Shown here: piece by piece, positions 31,720 through 44,100 of the stretch | How the letters are laid out: every line of letters starts with the position of its first letter | How positions within the stretch are numbered: the first letter of the stretch is position 1 | Assembly (NCBI RefSeq): GCF_020360975.1 | Contig: NW_025408687.1 | Coordinates: forward strand, 310,001 to 374,000 | Source of the DNA: Hirsutella rhossiliensis | Lineage: Eukaryota; Ascomycota; Sordariomycetes; Hypocreales; Ophiocordycipitaceae | Reading direction: 5' to 3' | DNA length: 64,000 nucleotides | Notes under the pieces: model-generated | Databases searched by the model: none | The model's input: only the letters and a program-made list of their open reading frames with translations | What the model was told of the DNA's origin: nothing | Made by a program: the position numbers and the translations under genes

Positions 31720-34700
31720 TTGTCTCCGCCCGTACTATTGCGCTTATATTGCTTATATTACCGTGACTGCCCCCTCCGCTATGCCTACTTCGTGGTCCTA
31801 GCCCGGGCTACTATCGGTAGTCCGCTAGTCCGTCGTTCTCGTCTACCGTTCTAAATAAGGCTTTAAACTTATCGAGGGCTATGGTTCCCGTAAACTTATA
31901 TACGGGTTCCTACGTAGGGTCGAGATACCCGCGCTACTTAACGAGGACCTCCCGGCGTTTCCCCCTGCCGACCTTTTTCTAGCGCGCGGCCCGTATCTCT
32001 TCGACCTCGAACTCGTCCTCTCCCTCTACCTCGATTGCGGGCGGTTAGGCGTCCGCTGCTTCTTATCTAGGCAGCGGGTTAGAGGAGGCTCTACGAAGGA
32101 GGTCTACGTTAATCTTATTATAGACCCCTATTAGGAGACTATCGAGCTCTATAACCTATAGGCTAATAACCCTCCGTACCGTAAACTTCGCGTATAGCTA
32201 GTTAAGCTTTTTCTTTAGCCGTGCCGACCTATAGTTACGGAGGTCTAGCTATACCTTATCTCCTGCCGTAAACCTATCTACTAGGGCCCTAGTCTTATTA
32301 GCGTGCCGCTCCTAATCTTACGCCGCGGCGGCTATCGCGGATTAGCAATAATCCGTGGTCTCCTATAGCTTTCGTACGAACGCGGAGGCGCGGCCCTCCG
32401 GTAACGAATTGCTATACTGCTCCGCTGCTACGTCTACGGTAAAGGGAACTAGTAAGGGTAGTTTAAAGCTATGCGTTGCAAAGAAAGGGGCTATCCTAAT
32501 AGAGGTATATAGTCTACTATTTAACGTAAGTTAGGCTACGGGGAGCTAACGGTCTTAGTCTACTTAGTTGCGGGCCACGACGGCCCGTAGGTAAGCCTAC
32601 GCCTCCTAGTTAACCCTCTCGGGCCCTTTATCGGTCTATAGGTAATATGCCGTGCTAAGTAGCTGCGTAATCTAAAGTAGCTAGCATAGGTGCTACTAAA
32701 AGCGGCTAGTTTAATTCGATCCCCTATCGCTTATAATAGAGGCTAGCTAGCTATGCGAGCGGGCCTAGCACTATAAGAAGCGCTCTACGTAGGACTCCGT
32801 ATCTATAGACGGCATCGGCTCTAATACTATAGACTTACTAAGTCGGTCCTTAATTACCTATATATAGCGGTTGCCGCCCTCTATAAGTAGGAGGTCTGTT
32901 ATAAAGTCTATCTATATATACGTATGGAACCGGTCGGGCACCGGAAGCTGCTTAAGTAGCCCCTTAAGCTGCGCCCTCTAAATCTTAGTGCGGCCGTAGA
33001 TATCGTAGTTACGGAGGAAGCGGCGAACGTGGTGCTATAGGAGGGGCTAGTAGAAATCCCTCGCGAGGCCTACTACTATGCCTTGCCTACCCGGGTGGCC
33101 CACGATACTAAAGTTATAGACGAGCTAGACTAGCTTCCCTCGGAGCTCGTTCCGTTTATCTAGCTCCGGCGGTCTATCCTTCTCCCTAGCTTCTATAGTA
33201 TACGGCGCGCCCGGCACCTATAGTCTCCCCCGCTAACGTAGGTGCCCCCGTAGGTCGATGTGATAGTCGGCTACTTATACCTTTAGCTTTAGCTTCGGAT
33301 CGAGGCGTCGAGCGCCGGACTTAACGGCGCGGCGCACGCTCTCGTAGGTGCGGTCTAGAGACGACATCCTATCCTATAAGCGCTAGAGGACCTTATCTTA
33401 GAACACCCGCGCCGCACGCGCCCCTAGGCCGGTCTATCCCTCCTCGCCGGGCCGAGGCGAAGGTATAAGGGAAGGCTTATCCGTTAGCGCCGCGCCTTCC
33501 TCTACTAGGGAAGCTCCTATATAAGTCCGTAGCGCTTCTTACGGGATAAGCTATAGATCCCGGGCCTCGATGTCCGCTCCCGTCAGCCGGTCCTGATCCC
33601 TCTAGGAAAGCGTATCTAGGACTGCGGAGTCCTGCCCTAGCCGGTACTTAATCGAGAAGTTAAAGCGTAAGAGATACTCCGCCTAGCGGGCTTACTGCTC
33701 CGAGAGGTGCTAGCGAGTTATAAAGTACTCGAGGTTCCTATAGTCTATAAGAACCTCGAAGCTCTTATAGCTCCGGAGCTCCGCTTACTATTACTCGAGG
33801 TAGCTAATAATCGCTAGCATCTCCTTATCGTAAATAGCGTAGTTCCGCTCCGCTAGGGTTAGCTTACGGGAGTAGAACGCCACCGGTTACTTCCGCCCGT
33901 CTACCTCCTAGGAGAGCGTTCCTCCGAGTGCCTAGCCGCTATAGTCCGCTTTAACTAACGTAGACCGGTCGAAGTCCTACTAAAGCAGCACCGGGGCTTA
34001 AGAGAATAGGTCCTTAAGCGTGCGGAACGCTCCTTCCTATATAGGCCCTTAGCGAAAGGCAGTCCGCTTCCCGGTAATCTCGTTTAGGGGCATTATAATA
34101 CGGGAGAAGCCCCTAATAAACATCCTATAATAGTTCGCGAACCTAAGGAAGCTCCGTACGCCTATCTACGTAGTTAGGGCAGCCTAGTCCTAAATCGCCT
34201 AGATCTTTACGGGATCCGCCTATATACCTACGCCGGCGTAGATAATAAAGCCTAGGTACTTAACCCTCTTAACCCCGAATTCGCACTTATCTAGGTCGAG
34301 GTAGAGCCTATAAAGTTAGAGGCGCTCTAGGACCCTCCGTACTTTCTATATATAGTCCTCGTATATATAATATAACGCTAGAAGGTAGCGGGCGCTCCTA
34401 AGAGGCCGAAGGGCGTTATAAGCTACTTAAATAAGCCGTAGCGTATACGGAACGCCGTCTTCTACTCGTTACCCTCTAAGATCCGCACCTTATAGAACGC
34501 CTATTTTATATCTAGCTTCGTAAACTACTTCGCCTTCGAAAGGTTATAGAGCGTATCCGAGATTAAGGGCAAGGGGTAGCGGTCCGGCCTCGTAATTACG
34601 TTTAGAGCCCTATAGTCGTAATAGAACCGTATCCCGCCCCCTAGTTTACGCACGAATAGGACCGGCGCTCTTACTTCGGAGCTGCTTGCTTAAATAAAAC

Positions 34701-35530
34701 CCTTATCTAGGAGGTCCCTTAGCGTCTTCTTTAGCACTAGTAGTTCCGCGTATAATATACTATATAGCGGTCCGAACGGTACGGGCAGTTCCTGCCCCTT
34801 CTTATCGGTGCGGAGTACGATCTTATAGTCTACCCCTAGCTTATACGGGTTAAGCTTGTCCGCTTCCTAGGACTCGAATAGCGGTAGGAGGTCGTAAAAG
34901 CGCTCTAGTATCTACTACCGTAGCTTAGAGGGCGACTTCGGCTTCTTCGCCCGGAGGGCCTTATCGATGTCCGCTTGGCTAACTACGTAGACCGCTACGT
35001 TAGCCGCTGCCCGGCCTTCCTCCCGCTCTAACCGTCGTATAGTTCCTATAAAGATAGAGGTAAGGACTTCTTATACCGAGCATAAAGCTCGCACGCTTAG
35101 TCCTACGCCTACGGAACTATCGTCGTAGCGGACCTACCGTTGCGTAGGCCTAAACTATAGCTTTTTCTAGTGCGGAACCGAGTATAACTCCGTATATAAT
35201 AACTAGGGTTTCCCGAGGATTAAGGGAAACTCTAGTTAGGGGATTATATAGGCCACGATAAGCTTACGGTAACCGTCGACCTCTAAAGCTAGCTACGTAA
35301 TGCCCCTAATTACCGCACCCTCTATCGCGCCTAAGGCGCCCTTTACTCGCCTTAGGGCGATCTTTTCTACCGGCACTTATATCTCTCGTATAAGCGCCTC
35401 GTTAACTACGGCGTAGCACTAGCAGCCCTCGTCTATAAGGGCGGCGACGGGTAAGGAGTTATTAACTATAACCTATATTAAAGTAGGCTCCTCTTCTATA
35501 CGGGCGGATAATTCCTCCTTCTCCTTTACT
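31720..35530 (-). pseudogene. F pol: protease, RT, RNase H, integrase, chromodomain (RIP-inactivated)
   Basis: In coding order on the minus strand: protease around 35,475-35,395 (Asp active site decayed); RT about 34,810-34,110 with the YPLPLISD block and FTKLDIK; RNase H about 34,000-33,590 with KADYSG and LAERNY blocks; an integrase zinc region near 33,150-33,000 and core to about 32,450; and a C-terminal chromodomain at 32,025-31,870 (EEIRAAR, RREVLVK, RGYLDPT-EPV). TAG/TAA replace Trp and Gln codons throughout. A deletion at about 34,360-34,371, relative to 63,130-63,240, removes the YxDD motif. Confidence 0.75.
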
Positions 35531-36715
35531 AGTGCTAGCAATTAGGGCTCCGGAGCCCGTCTTTGCTCCGGAGCTACTCTTTTTCCTCCGGGCCTAAGAG
35601 AGCGGAGTCCTCTTCGTCGTCTAAGGCAAGGAGCGGTTCTATCTTCGCTACTCGAACTACTATAGGCCGCTTAGCTAAAAGGAAGGGGCATTTTAATATA
35701 AAGTGTATAGACGCGCCGCAACGTAGGCAGCGGCCGTTAGCCTTCCTTTTCCCGATTTCCTCGCTCGTTACTTACTTCGCCCGCTACTTAGAGAGCGGGA
35801 TAGTATAGGGGATATTCGAAGACGACTTCCTACCGCGTTTAGCTCGGTCCGTGCGGGTAGCCGACATTAGGGTATCTCCGTTAGTGTCGATAGTCGGCTA
35901 TTCCTCTTATAGAGGGGCGGTGATCCCGTTACCGCTATGCGGCGTGCGCTTACGAAGCTTCTAGAAACGCGGCGTCTGCTCGTAGCCTTATGCTACCTTT
36001 ATTAACCGGCTTACGTACTCGCCGTAGTTAGTAGGCATAATTACGGGGATAAGCAGCTCCCGTAGGGCCGGCGTAATCGAGTTCCGTAACTATATAAGCT
36101 TCGCGCTATCTTCCTATACCGTGGTTCCCGCTGCTCGTAAGAGCGTCTCTTCGAAGTCGGGGAGGAATTCGCTAAAGGTCTACCCGTCCCTCTACTTAAG
36201 GGTCCGTAGCCTATCCTGCGCCTTCTCCCGCTCCTATACGTTGCCGAACGTATATATAAGGTGTTAGAAGAAGTCCTATAGGTCGCGTATGCCTTTAGGG
36301 CCGCCCTTATCCTAGAATCCGGAGATCCGCCGTATTTAGGGCTCCGGCAGCGTATAGAGGAGCGAATACCACGCTGTGTTACGACAGCCGTTTAGGCCCT
36401 ATTTCTCGTCTATTATAAACTTCGTCTATAGCCGGCTAAGGAAGAAGTAGAAGGACTTAGGCTTGCCGTCCTAAGTCGGCCAGGGAAGCGGCTTCCGTAT
36501 CGGTGGTGCCGCCGCCGCAACCGGTGTTGCTGAGGTCGTAGGGGTTAACGCTGGTCTCGTAGACGGCTCCCCTAGTGTAGCGAGAACCTCGTTCTTCTCG
36601 CTAGCCGTCGCGCTTCTAATCGCTTCTAGGATAGCTGCAATACTTCCTGTCCGCCTAGGGGGTAGCGGGGTGCTCCCTTAGGGAAGCGGCACCCTTTCCG
36701 GGGAGACATCTATTA
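35531..36715 (-). pseudogene. F gag with intact CCHC zinc knuckle
   Basis: Minus-strand capsid-like helical coding with DSKPKSFYFFLS-like and FSEFLPDFEETLL blocks. It ends in an unmutated C-x2-C-x4-H-x4-C knuckle at about 35,740-35,695. The matching knuckle in the 60.6-kb copy has Cys codons changed to Tyr. The 5' part (36,480-36,700) keeps many CA/TG pairs and so is the least mutated stretch of F. Confidence 0.65.
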
Positions 36716-36739
36716 GATCTATTAGTTGATAGCTTATAC

Positions 36740-36925
36740 TGTCACGGAGTAGGCAGAGGCGTGTGCGTAGGTGCCGTCCGTAGGATAATGTTAACAAGCT
36801 ATGTAGAGCTCTTCTATGCGCGGCTGGCCCGCCCCTATACTTACGGGATCCGGCCCTCCGTACGTAACTACACGGCTTAGGCCGCGGCCTAAGCCTATCA
36901 CCTATAATAGTCAAAGACTCTTATA
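36740..36925 (-). repeat. F 5' LTR
   Basis: 186 bp. It keeps the original TGTCACGG end (ending ...CCGTGACA in coding sense), which the 3' LTR has lost. Confidence 0.8.
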
Positions 36926-37095
36926 CTTACGCTTTATAGATTACTTACTACTTTAATTAAAGAGGAAAAATCCCTTTTTTAGTAGGCTTTAGTCCTATAA
37001 TAAGGAGAATATAATATATATAGTATAATACCTTTAGCTATCTTTACTATCTAACTAATTATACTATAATATATATTCCCTTATAATTTCTAAAG
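36926..37095 (-). repeat. X repeat copy 2, right part
   Basis: Continues X copy 2 after the F insertion, from the CTTAC duplicate to TATATTCCCTTATAA. Confidence 0.6.
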
Positions 37096-39478
37096 CTTCT
37101 TTTTTTAGTTACTTAATAGAGATAGCTACTTAAAGAAGACTATATAACGCTCCTATAGCGTAATATAGTAGTTAACTAGTTAAGGCCTCTTTTTATATAT
37201 ATTAAGTATCTATTTAAGAGATAAAAAATAAGAAGATATATCCTTAAAATAAACCTTTACTATAAACGGCATTATAACTATATTAAAGATATCGCTACTT
37301 ATAGGCGTAAGATAACTATCTTATAAGGAAAAGCTTATAGCTTTATAAGTGCGCGTTAAAGAGCTAAAGAAGATAAAACGCTTAGAAGATTGCGTTATAT
37401 AATTAAAGGAGGAAATTACTAAACGCGCTAGTACTATTACTATTTATTTAAGAAAGCGTTAATAGTCCTACTTCTTTAAATTAACCGGTAGTTATAGTAG
37501 TAAGGTTAAGATTAAAAATATCGCTTAGTTATCTTAACCTATTAATATATAGAAACGTTTAACTAAACTTATAATCTAAAGGACGCTTTTAAAGTAGCGC
37601 TTAAATATTTTTATCGCGATAAAATAAAAATCTTTTATATAGTAGATTATATATATAGCGACTATAAAGCGAGATAGCGTTAATACCTTAAAAAATAAAC
37701 GCCGATTAACTAAACTAAATATAGTATAGATTAAGTATACTTTAAGGAATAAATACTTATCTTAATTAAAGATACCGCTAATAAAGAGATACTATTAATA
37801 ACGTAATTAAAGGAGGCTTACTAATAAGAAAGCTAGTCTCCTTTAAAGTTTAGCTTATACCTTAACTCTTTAGAGAGGTATTTTAAACGCTTATTAAAAA
37901 AAGTATATACTTTTATATTTTTTACTAAGCTAAAGCTATAACTTTAAGACTAAATTAATATTTATTTAATACTTATTTATACTTATTAATAAGAAAAGCT
38001 TATATAAGTTACTTAATAATATTAAGATACTACTATTAATAAGAGGTAATATATTAATATTACTTTTACCCTTAAAAGAACTAAGAATAGAAATAGTACT
38101 ATACCTTAAGGTAGTATATATAAAAGGAGGAATTAAAAAGGCTAATAAGCTAAGCTAAATTATTAAGGAAATACTACTAATTTAACTAATAATAAGTAAG
38201 CTAGTAATATACTTACTAAGGGCTAAATTAAAAGATATTATTAAGGAAGAGGATTATTTACTTAATTAAGAGTTATATATTTTTAATATAATAAGCTAAG
38301 ATACTTATCTATAAAATATATTAATTCTTTAAAAGTAGAAACCTTAGTAAAGACTCTTTAACTTAATACTATAAATTAAGGAAAAGGTAAGATATTAAGG
38401 TAAATACCTTTCTTTTAGTAAACTTAATACTTATAAGATAGTTACTTAAAACTCCTATAATAATATTAAGGTAAAACCCTACTAAAGTCCTTATATACTT
38501 AGATACTTATAGTACTATTAACCTTATAGATATATACTTTACTTAATAATAAGGATTACTATAAGTAGCGCTATTATACCCTAAGTTATTAGGGCTAAGT
38601 AATAGTAAGGTAAAGAAGTATAGAGTATAGTTAATACTACTTTAAATAATAAATATAAGAGGTATTAAAAAGATAATTACTTATTTTTATATTAATACTA
38701 ATAAGTTAATATTAAACGATTAAATATTAATCTTTTTATAAGTTACTACCTTAGAAGATAAATATATCTATATTATCTTATAAAAATAATAGTAATAGTT
38801 TAAGTATTAACTAAGTAGCGAAACCTTATAAAATCCCTATAAATTCCTTTAAGAATTTAAAAAAAATATAAAGGTATATATAATAGCGCTTAATATTAAG
38901 CTAATCCCGCTACTAGATAAAGATAAAGATAAAGGGATTTTATAAGAAGAATAAGCTAAAATCCTACTAACTTTTTATTAGTTTAAAGATACTTCTTAGC
39001 TAATAGATTTAACTTACTTATAGCTAAAAAGGGAATAGATTACTTAATTAATTTAATCCTTAATATATAACCTTCTTATAAACTAATTTACCCTTTATTA
39101 TAAAGGGAACTTTAAGTATTATATAACTAGATTTAAGACGTAATAGAAAGGAAAATAATTTAAGAGTTAAAGAGCTTAGCTAAGGCGCTTATCCTTTTTA
39201 TTTTAAAGAAAAATAGTACCTTATAGCTATATATAGACTACTAAGGACTTAACTAGGTTATATAAAAGAATTAGTACTCTTTACCTTTTATTTTAGAGAT
39301 TATTAACTACTATTAAGAAGCTAAGTATTTTTCTAAGATTAATATATAAAATATATATTAATATATTTAAATTTAAGAAGGAGATAAAGAAATAACTACT
39401 TTTTAAACGTATTATAGATATTTAAAATACTTAATAATACCCTTTAGACTTACTAACGTACTAGCTATATTTTAAAGC
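37096..39478 (+). pseudogene. Ty3/gypsy element E, 5' part (gag to RT), RIP-inactivated
   Basis: TA-rich plus-strand remains of a second gypsy family. Gag-like Lys/Leu-rich coding is followed by protease-like sequence and RT motifs: a TLYYKGNFKYYI block, LYIDYQGLNQV near 39,235, YSLPFILEIINYY, and the PF-LTNVLAIFQS block just before 39,478. Copia A then interrupts it; RT resumes at 56,525. AAAGC is duplicated at 39,474-39,478 and 56,525-56,529. Confidence 0.65.
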
Positions 39479-40046
39479 TCTTAAGGTATATAAGTAAAAG
39501 CGGAATTTTAGGAAATTATGGAATTATATAAGACTACGTAATAGAGGGAAAGAAGGAGTATAAGGTAGGGTTTTTAACGGAATTTATTAGTAGTATATTA
39601 GTATATAGAAGAGGTATTAGAGTTAATAATTCTATCTCTATCTACTAGCGGGCTTACTATCTTATATAGATAATTATAGCTAAATAGAAAAGCCTTTCGG
39701 GACTAAATTTAAGCTACTATATAGCCCTAATACTAGGGAATTCTATAATACCTTAAGTATATCTAAAAGTGTCTTAGTTCTACTAATATTTATATTTAAC
39801 GGAGGTTAGTTATACCGGTATTCTTAAGAGGTCTTAGCTAGTATTCTAAGCTAGCTCTATTCTTTCGATTCCCAATTATACGATAACCGGCAACCCGTTT
39901 AATATATAATAATATAAAAAATAACGAGCGATTCTTGCTCTATAAGATAGGATTTTATCTATAATTAATATACTACTTATTAGCTTATATAATTAGGAGA
40001 GTATATTATAGCTGCTTTATTTATAGTAGGAACACTATTCCTTATA
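39479..40046 (-). repeat. A 3' LTR
   Basis: Starts TCTTAAGG and ends CCTTATA on the plus strand. Four copies of this LTR occur in the window. Confidence 0.8.
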
Positions 40047-41157
40047 GCCTCCCTTAAAGAGTAGATTTATATACTATTTACTAATTTATTTATAGTAGTA
40101 TATATATAGGGTAAAAACCTAATTTAGGAAAACTATTCTTATACCTTAATAAGATATATAAAAACCTATTCTTTCTTAGGAAAAAAGAAATCCTTAGGTA
40201 TATACTAATAGAAAAACCTATAGTAGGAAAAATCTATAGTTATAATAATTATTTATAGGATAATCTTATATAAGGTAAAACCTATTATTACTAGGAAAAT
40301 CTTAATATATAAAAAGCTAGTAAATATTTCTCTAGGAAACCTAAAAAGGAAAAACCTAGTAAGGGAAAGATATAAAAAGCCTAAGAAATATCTAAAAACC
40401 CCTTTTTATTACTTAGGAACTTATATTAAGGATAGACCGTCTTTAAATTTATAGAGTAATCTAGGTCTTAATTCCTTCGTAAAAATATTAGCTATATTAT
40501 CTTCTAATTTAATATAAAAAACTTAAATCTCCCCTTCTCTTATATTAGTTCTAGTATAGTAATAGGCTAATCTTATATACTTAGACCTTTTATAAAATTC
40601 CGGATTTTCTATTAATTTAATAGCAGTAGTATTATCTATTAAAATAGGAGGTATAGTATTAAGAATCTTAATAGATAGATCCTTAGTAATATATTTAAAA
40701 AAGTATATTTAAATAAATAGCTTCTTTATTTACCTCCTTAAGGCTAATATACTTTACTTTATAGGTAAAAAGGGCAATGGCTTTCTACTTATAGTAAGCC
40801 TAGCTTATTATATTATTATATATATAAGAATAGTAACCGGAAAAAGATTTTCTATCTATAAAATCCGACGCTTAGCTAGAGTCGGTAAAACCCTTTATAT
40901 ATAGATAGGTAAAAGGGATATTATAATTATATTTAATTTTTAGGCTAGGGAATTTATTTAAATATTTCTAAATTATATTTAAAGCCTTAATATACGTTTA
41001 GTTAGGCTTAGCCGCGAATCTACTATAGGAAATTATAGAATATAAGATATCTAGCCTAGTAAAAAAGGCTAAGTATAATAGAGATCTTATTTCTTTTTAA
41101 AATTATAATATATCTTTCTTAGAAAGTAATTCCTTTACTTTTATAAGCTTAAAGCCT
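40047..41157 (-). pseudogene. Copia A pol, RNase H end
   Basis: The minus strand has the closing copia RNase H pattern: a KYIRLAYY block, then REGEIKVFYIKLEDNIANIF followed by TKEL. In-frame TAG/TAA are present. Confidence 0.6.
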
Positions 41158-41162
41158 ACTAT

Positions 41163-44100
41163 TATCGCGAAGCGTAGCTTAATTTCGTAGTTCTCGGAGA
41201 TATCCCTTAGCACGAGGGACCTAGGAAGCTAAAAAACAGGTTTTAAGGAAGGAGCTAAAAGGAGGTGCAGAGAGGAGGGTAGGGGCAAGAGGGGAAGCAG
41301 AAGTAGCGATAGCTTCCTATAAAAGTAGCGAGAGATAAGACGGATATGCCGGCAACGGCTAGAAAGGAGGGGAAAAACCGGTAAAAAGCTCGGTAGTTAA
41401 AAGGATATTAGTAGCTTCTTTAAGTAGGATCTTCTTTATTAATCGAGATACTAGACGGGTATAAAGAGGGGCGTTAGATAGAGGAAAGAAGGATAATTAA
41501 GGCAATATAATAATTACTCCCCTACTATAATTGCTACTCCCGTAAGAATTAAATCTCTCTGCCTTGCTTATCCGACCCCTTACTTCTAATTTTACCTTTA
41601 TATATTTTTATATACTTCTTATATCTCTCTCCGCGAGAGTTATAAGCCTAGGAGGAATAGTATTCCTATACCTTCTAGCTACTATAAAAGGCACCTTTCT
41701 TATATCCCTCGTAGCTTCCTTTTACCCCTCTTATTAGAAAAGCCGATTTTTACCCGACTTTTCTATCCCCCCTCTTCTATAACGATAACGAAAACCGACT
41801 CCTCTACCGTCCCTATAGTCTATAGGACGATTCTTATAGAGCCCTAAGATTAGGATAAGTAGGTAAAGGAGCTATAGGCTCGTATAGATAGAACTATCTA
41901 TAATTTAGTCTTCTCTAATAAGTAGGACCCTCTTAAGCCCCCTCTTTATCCTAGGGCAACGGACTTTATAGAGGGAGCTACCCTCTTCTCTAAGCTAACC
42001 TCTATATAATAGAGAGCTTTTTCTACTACCTTAGGTAACTACGAGAGTTACCGTAAGGAATACCTTTATAAGACAAAGCTGCTAACTACTATACGTACGG
42101 TAATAACGGAATCCGTTAGTGCCGTAAAGCTAATTACTCTTTAAGAGGAAGAGACTCCTAGGTAGTAGCTTTTAAAGCTCGAGACCTCGATAGCTCCCTT
42201 AAGGGGCTATATAACTAACCGTATTAAGAAGACCTATACGGTATACCTAGGAGCCTTTTCTACTAGGAACCTACTAGCTTCTTCGTAGCTAGCTACGTAG
42301 GAAGAAATCCTCGAGGAAGCTAACTAATACTTCCTTATAAAAGCTCTTTCCGGCTAGTAGCTACGGGATATATCTTTGCTAATAAAGCCTATTAGTAATA
42401 GTTACTTAACTATCTTTTAAGAAGCTAGCCGGGAACTAGACGAAGAGGCTGCTAGAGTATAATAGTAAGTAGTCTTATTCCTTCGCGGCTAGCACTCGAC
42501 CTAGACGGCTCGACCTATAGCTGCTATAGCCCCTATTACTACGGCCCCCGCTGCTGCTATTGCGGCTATTGCTCCTTCGGCTCCTCCTCCCTCGAGAGCC
42601 TTAACGCCGTCGTTAACTATAGCTACGGTCCCGGCCCCGGCTCCGCCTTATACTCCGGGCCCGGCCCCGGTCCTATTAGTTAGACAGGCCCGACTAGTCT
42701 CCTAATAGACCTTTTAGTCCGTTAGTCGAAAAATCAGGGAACTAGTCGAAATCGAACCTCTTCGTTAAAATTAGCAATAAGGGGTAAAAAGGGGAGGTTT
42801 TTAAGTAGACCTTCTAGATCGGGACGAGGATTCCTTAAAGAAACGAAAGACTAAGCGAAACGGCTGCCTAGCCTATAAATCCCTAGGCCATCGATTATTA
42901 TAATACTAGTAGGTCTTCGAGGAAAACCGACCTAAAGGATTTAACCCTTTAAAGAGGCTATAAGAAACGATATAATAGTCTCTTAAGGAGGACCCCTCGC
43001 TATAGAAGAAGATAGACGAGATTCGGGTTACTAAGAAATAGTAACTAATGCCGCTGCCCTTATTCGAGCCGTAAATTTAAGGAAAAATTATTAGTATAGT
43101 AAATCTAGTATTCGTCTTCCCTATAGATTAGCAAGACCAACCGTTAGGACCCTCTAACTATCCCCTACGAAAATCAGCTATCCTTAACTCTAGTACTTCC
43201 CTCGATATCTATAATATACTCTCCCGATTCCGGTCCTTTAAGAAGGCACGAAGGGAATACCTTATTGCCGGGGAATTAACTATACGGATAGAGGGGTATA
43301 GAAGGGTGAATTTTACGATAAAATTACCTAACGGGACTATATAAATTCTTCGACGAAAAAGGGTAGCTTTTTGCCCTCGATTTTTAACGAGCTTAATTTC
43401 CTTCCGCCTTCTTCGAAAGGAAGGGATCTTCTAGGATACGACGTCTAAGCCTACGAGGCTAGTCTAGAAGAATCAGACTATTAGGCTTATCGAGGAGAAA
43501 TTCGGTTAATTTATTCTCGAATTCCGACCTATCCTTAGGAAGGAATCTCTCGAGAAGTTAGCTTTCCCTACTTAAAGGAGGGTAGGTTTAAAGGACCCTC
43601 TTCCGGCAGCCTAAGGAGACGGTCTTCTTTAGCACGCACGACTTAGTTACCTAGGCCCCCTAGCTTTATATAAGCTAGGACAATAATAGGGCGTACGAAT
43701 AAGGGGCCTAAAGACCGTCGAATGTAAATACTACGGCTAAGGGAAGACTAGGAGACGAATTTTTAAACGGACCTTAATACGGCCGGACTAGCTATATAAG
43801 GAAATTTAGGTCGACTAGACCGACGTCTCTAGGGATTAGGAAAGCTTCGTTAGGGTAATGTTTTTTATAGACGCCTTTTTAAGGATAGTTTTCCCTTATT
43901 TCTTATAGACCTACCTAAGTAAGTATAACTAGTCTACCCTCCGGGACTTCGTTAACTAGATAAAATCCTACTTTAGCTATAAGGTAAAGAAGATACGGTC
44001 TAACGAAGAGCTATTTACGAAGGATATCTTAAATTAGCTTCGAAAAAGAGGCATTTTACCCCTCCCGTTAGCACCGAATACCTAGGCCTAGAACGGAGGG

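Larger units (their letters stand above)
30027..36925 (-). mobile_element. Ty3/gypsy chromovirus, family F, complete but defective copy
   Basis: A 6.9-kb element on the minus strand with 186-bp LTRs (30,027-30,212 and 36,740-36,925) and a CTTAC target duplication (30,022-30,026; 36,926-36,930). The uninterrupted X copy gives the empty site with a single CTTAC. Order on the minus strand: gag with CCHC knuckle, protease, RT, RNase H, integrase, chromodomain. It keeps much GC, because CpG is spared, but CA and TG are scarce and most Gln/Trp codons are now TAA/TAG. RT has also lost about 100 bp over its active site. A separate plus-strand unit lies between pol and the 3' LTR. Confidence 0.85.

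Noticed and set aside
35563..35808. 81-codon plus frame
   Set aside because: Antisense shadow of the F gag zinc-knuckle region.
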